DNA of 64,000 nt from Palsa-504 sp963744005 (GTDB lineage Bacteria; Actinomycetota; Actinomycetes; Streptosporangiales; Streptosporangiaceae). Both the position numbers and the translations under genes were made by a program. The notes beneath the pieces are model-generated. The model was not told where the DNA came from, made no database searches, and saw only the letters and a program-made list of their open reading frames with translations. Within the stretch, counting starts at the first letter, position 1; each line of letters begins with the position of its first letter. Positions 62,069 through 64,000 of the stretch are shown here, piece after piece. The stretch lies in NCBI GenBank assembly GCA_963744005.1, contig CAVURU010000003.1:310001-374000 (forward strand). The letters run 5' to 3'.

Positions 62069-63058
62069 ATGCTTTCTGACGCGTTCGGGAGGGTTGCTAC
62101 CGACCTGCGGGTTTCTCTGACCGACAGGTGCAATCTGCGCTGCGCGTACTGCATGCCCCCGGAAGGCCTCGACTGGCTGCCCAAGCCCGAGCTGCTCACC
62201 GACGACGAGGTGGTGCGCCTGGTCACGGTGGCCGTGGAGCGTCTCGGCGTCCGCGAGGTCCGGTTCACCGGCGGCGAGCCGCTGCTGCGCCGGGGACTGC
62301 CCGGCATCATCGCCCGCACCGCCCGGCTGGAGCCTCGCCCGGAGATATCGCTCACCACCAACGGCATCGGCCTGACCCGGACCGCCGCCGCCCTGCACGC
62401 GGCCGGCCTGGACCGGGTCAACGTGTCGCTGGACACGCTGCGGCCCGAGGTGTTCCGCAAGCTGGCCCGCCGCGACCGGCTGCCCGACGTGCTGGACGGC
62501 CTGGCCGCCGCGGCCGAGGCCGGCCTGACGCCGGTCAAGGTCAACACCGTGCTGATGCGTGACCTCAACGAGGACGAGGCCGTCCCGCTGCTGCGGTACT
62601 GCCTGGAGCACTCCTACGAGCTTCGGTTCATCGAGCAGATGCCGCTGGACGCGCAGCACGGCTGGAAGCGGGACGAGATGGTGACCGCGGATGAGATCCT
62701 GGCCGCGCTCAGCCGCGAGTACACCCTCACCCCGGACGACCCCAACCAGCGCGGCTCCGCGCCCGCCGAGGCGTTCCTGGTGGACGGCGGCCCGGCCCGC
62801 GTCGGCGTGATCGCCTCGGTGACCCGGCCGTTCTGCGGGAACTGCGACCGGGTCCGGCTGACCGCCGACGGCCAGGTCCGCAACTGCCTGTTCGCCCGGA
62901 CCGAGAGCGACCTGCGCCGCACGCTGCGGGCCGGGGCGACCGATGCCGAGCTGGCCGAGCAGTGGCAGCAGGCCGTGGCGATCAAGCTGCCGGGCCACGG
63001 CATCAACGACCCGTCCTTCCTGCAGCCCGACCGGCCCATGTCCGCCATCGGCGGGTGA
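62069..63058 (+). CDS. moaA: GTP 3',8-cyclase, molybdenum cofactor synthesis (MoaA)
   Basis: A 329-residue radical-SAM enzyme. The N-terminal 4Fe-4S motif is CNLRCAYC with C21, C25, C28; the C-terminal cluster CGNCDRVR with a later Cys is present, and the protein ends in GG, as needed by MoaA. With MoaC it converts GTP to cyclic pyranopterin monophosphate. The stop overlaps mobA as GTGA. Linked to the selenocysteine genes it supports a Mo/Sec enzyme such as formate dehydrogenase, which is not in this window. Confidence 0.95.
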   Translation: MLSDAFGRVATDLRVSLTDRCNLRCAYCMPPEGLDWLPKPELLTDDEVVRLVTVAVERLGVREVRFTGGEPLLRRGLPGIIARTARLEPRPEISLTTNGIGLTRTAAALHAAGLDRVNVSLDTLRPEVFRKLARRDRLPDVLDGLAAAAEAGLTPVKVNTVLMRDLNEDEAVPLLRYCLEHSYELRFIEQMPLDAQHGWKRDEMVTADEILAALSREYTLTPDDPNQRGSAPAEAFLVDGGPARVGVIASVTRPFCGNCDRVRLTADGQVRNCLFARTESDLRRTLRAGATDAELAEQWQQAVAIKLPGHGINDPSFLQPDRPMSAIGG

Positions 63059-63741
63059 CCACAGCCGGCCTGCCCGCAGCCGCGGGCGGCGCGGCGCCTG
63101 CCGCGGCGGGAACCGGCCGCGAGGGCACGCAGCATGGCCCGTTCGGCCTGATCGTGCTGGCCGGCGGCCGGGCCCAGCGGCTGGGCGGCCGGGACAAGCC
63201 CGGCCTGGTCGTCGGGGACCGCAGCCTGATCGCCGGGGTGGTCGGGGCCGGGACCGCGGCCGGGGCCCGCCCGGTTGTCGTGGTCGGGCCGCCGCGCGCC
63301 GGGCTGGACGGGGTGTCGTTCGTCGCCGAGCAGCCGCCCGGCGGCGGCCCGGTACCGGCGCTGCGCCGCGGGCTGGCCGAGACGCTGCCGCCGCTGGTGG
63401 CGGTGCTCGCCGCCGACCTGCCGTTCCTGCGCCCGGAGCATCTTTCCGCCCTGCTGGCGGCCGCGGCCGGGCAGCACGGCGCGGTCCTGGCTGATGACAC
63501 CGGGCGGCCGCAGTGGCTGGCCGGCTGCTGGGCCGCCGCCGCGCTGCGGAACGCGGCCGCGGGCTACCGGGGCACGTCCCTGCGCGGCCTGCTCGGGCCG
63601 CTCAGCCCGGTCCTGGTCCGCCTGGCCGTACCGCCGGGCCAGCCGCCGCCCTGGCTCGACTGCGACACCCCCGAAGACCTGGCCGCCGCGCGGGCCTGGC
63701 CCAGCGGCCCCAAGGGGTCCAAGGGGTCCCGGGCGCGCTAG
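63055..63741 (+). CDS. mobA: Molybdenum cofactor guanylyltransferase (MobA)
   Basis: A 228-residue nucleotidyltransferase. The GTP-binding motif is LAGGRAQRLGGRDKPGL at about 35-51, followed by AADLPFLRPEHL with the metal-binding Asp and CDTPEDLAAA near the end. It joins GMP to molybdopterin to make MGD. GTG start 63055 overlaps the moaA TGA. An approximately 25-residue low-complexity N-terminus precedes the domain, and a GPKGSKGSRAR tail follows. It ends in TAG overlapping the convergent CDF stop. Confidence 0.9.
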   Translation: MTTAGLPAAAGGAAPAAAGTGREGTQHGPFGLIVLAGGRAQRLGGRDKPGLVVGDRSLIAGVVGAGTAAGARPVVVVGPPRAGLDGVSFVAEQPPGGGPVPALRRGLAETLPPLVAVLAADLPFLRPEHLSALLAAAAGQHGAVLADDTGRPQWLAGCWAAAALRNAAAGYRGTSLRGLLGPLSPVLVRLAVPPGQPPPWLDCDTPEDLAAARAWPSGPKGSKGSRAR

Positions 63742-64000
63742 CCCTCAGAACGGTAGGCGGGGCCGTGCGCGTCGTCGCAGTGCAGGTCGGCGTCGTCGAC
63801 GGTCAGCGTGCCGTCCGAGCCGTCCGGCGACGGCGCGTGGTCGACCTGCAGGGTCGCGTGGGTGATCCCGTACTCCTGGGCCAGGAAGGCCTCCAGGTCG
63901 GCCCGGATCGCGTGGCAGTCCGAGCCGGGCGCGACCAGGACGTGCGCCGAGGTGGCGGCCAGGCCCGAGGTGATCTCCCAGATGTGCAGGTCATGGACCT
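63738..64000 (-). CDS. Cation diffusion facilitator C-terminal domain (partial)
   Basis: An incomplete gene entering from the right edge and ending at TAG 63738. The readable 86 residues start VHDLHIWEITSG, the signature of the cytoplasmic C-terminal domain of CDF (CzcD/FieF) metal exporters, and continue with ATSAHVLVAPGSDC. The tail DDADLHCDDAHGP is rich in Asp, His and Cys, compatible with metal binding. The transmembrane domain lies outside the window. It overlaps the mobA stop by 4 bp. Confidence 0.85.
   Translation of the reverse strand, partial: VHDLHIWEITSGLAATSAHVLVAPGSDCHAIRADLEAFLAQEYGITHATLQVDHAPSPDGSDGTLTVDDADLHCDDAHGPAYRSEG

Noticed and set aside
61300..62568. 422-residue minus-strand frame
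   Set aside because: It spans antisense to the PPOX and moaA genes and the intergenic gap; composition is Arg/Ser-rich and no start context or domain is present.

Overview
The window is a stretch of very GC-rich chromosome from an actinomycete. Support comes from strong GC3 bias with long antisense shadow frames, many GTG/TTG starts with GGAGG-type ribosome sites, and typical actinobacterial families: a DUF574-type SAM methyltransferase, an Rv1733c-like protein, PucR, RsbU/RsbV-type signalling, a mycothiol-type DinB protein and an F420/PPOX-like flavoprotein. The genus cannot be told from the sequence alone. No transposase, integrase, prophage or CRISPR array is visible; this is mostly housekeeping and accessory metabolism.

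Layout. 0-3 kb: the 3' tip of an unknown gene, a MarR-GNAT regulator with a palindromic operator, a phosphoribosyltransferase, and a DHA2 drug exporter whose frame runs 450 bp antisense into the phosphoribosyltransferase. 3-12 kb: an anti-sigma-factor antagonist and a giant hybrid kinase/PP2C phosphatase behind a PucR regulator, divergent from a class III aminotransferase and methylmalonate-semialdehyde dehydrogenase pair. 12-16 kb: a NarL-type two-component system with a DUF4097 protein, then a frameshifted membrane-anchored protein. 16-27 kb: UvrD-type helicase, thiolase, a frameshifted Rv1733c-like gene, DUF5996, a glutaredoxin-thioredoxin reductase fusion, aldo/keto reductase, SRPBCC protein, CorA and a 5-formyl-THF cyclo-ligase-like protein. 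27-31 kb: a protocatechuate branch pcaB-pcaC-pcaH-pcaG, with pcaB and pcaC each carrying a single-base frameshift. 31-38 kb: two tandem paralogous lipoproteins, two methyltransferases, a DinB-like protein, two dehydrogenases, DUF1697 and a GH3-like lipoprotein. 38-44 kb: membrane glycosyltransferases (GT39, GT2-GtrA), a class III CoA-transferase, a 22-bp repeat array and an Fpg/Nei glycosylase. 44-52 kb: HD hydrolase, OmpR-type two-component system, CYTH protein, PCMT-like methyltransferase, GT87 and a membrane protein.

52-64 kb carries the selenocysteine machinery: selA (frameshifted near its 3' end), selB, and tRNA-Sec(UCA) 2.7 kb downstream. Between selA and selB lies a compact array of four alternating copies of one CATGATCATG-type palindromic element. 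An unrecognised 238-residue protein follows selB. Five kilobases further on, moaA and mobA make molybdopterin guanine dinucleotide cofactor, which together with selenocysteine is what a selenoprotein formate dehydrogenase needs; neither that enzyme nor selD lies in this window.

At least five otherwise well-conserved genes (15.4-16.3 kb protein, Rv1733c-like, pcaB, pcaC, selA) are each restored by one inserted or removed base in a short G/C run. That pattern suggests residual assembly indels more than true gene decay, and the reader should treat those breaks with caution.
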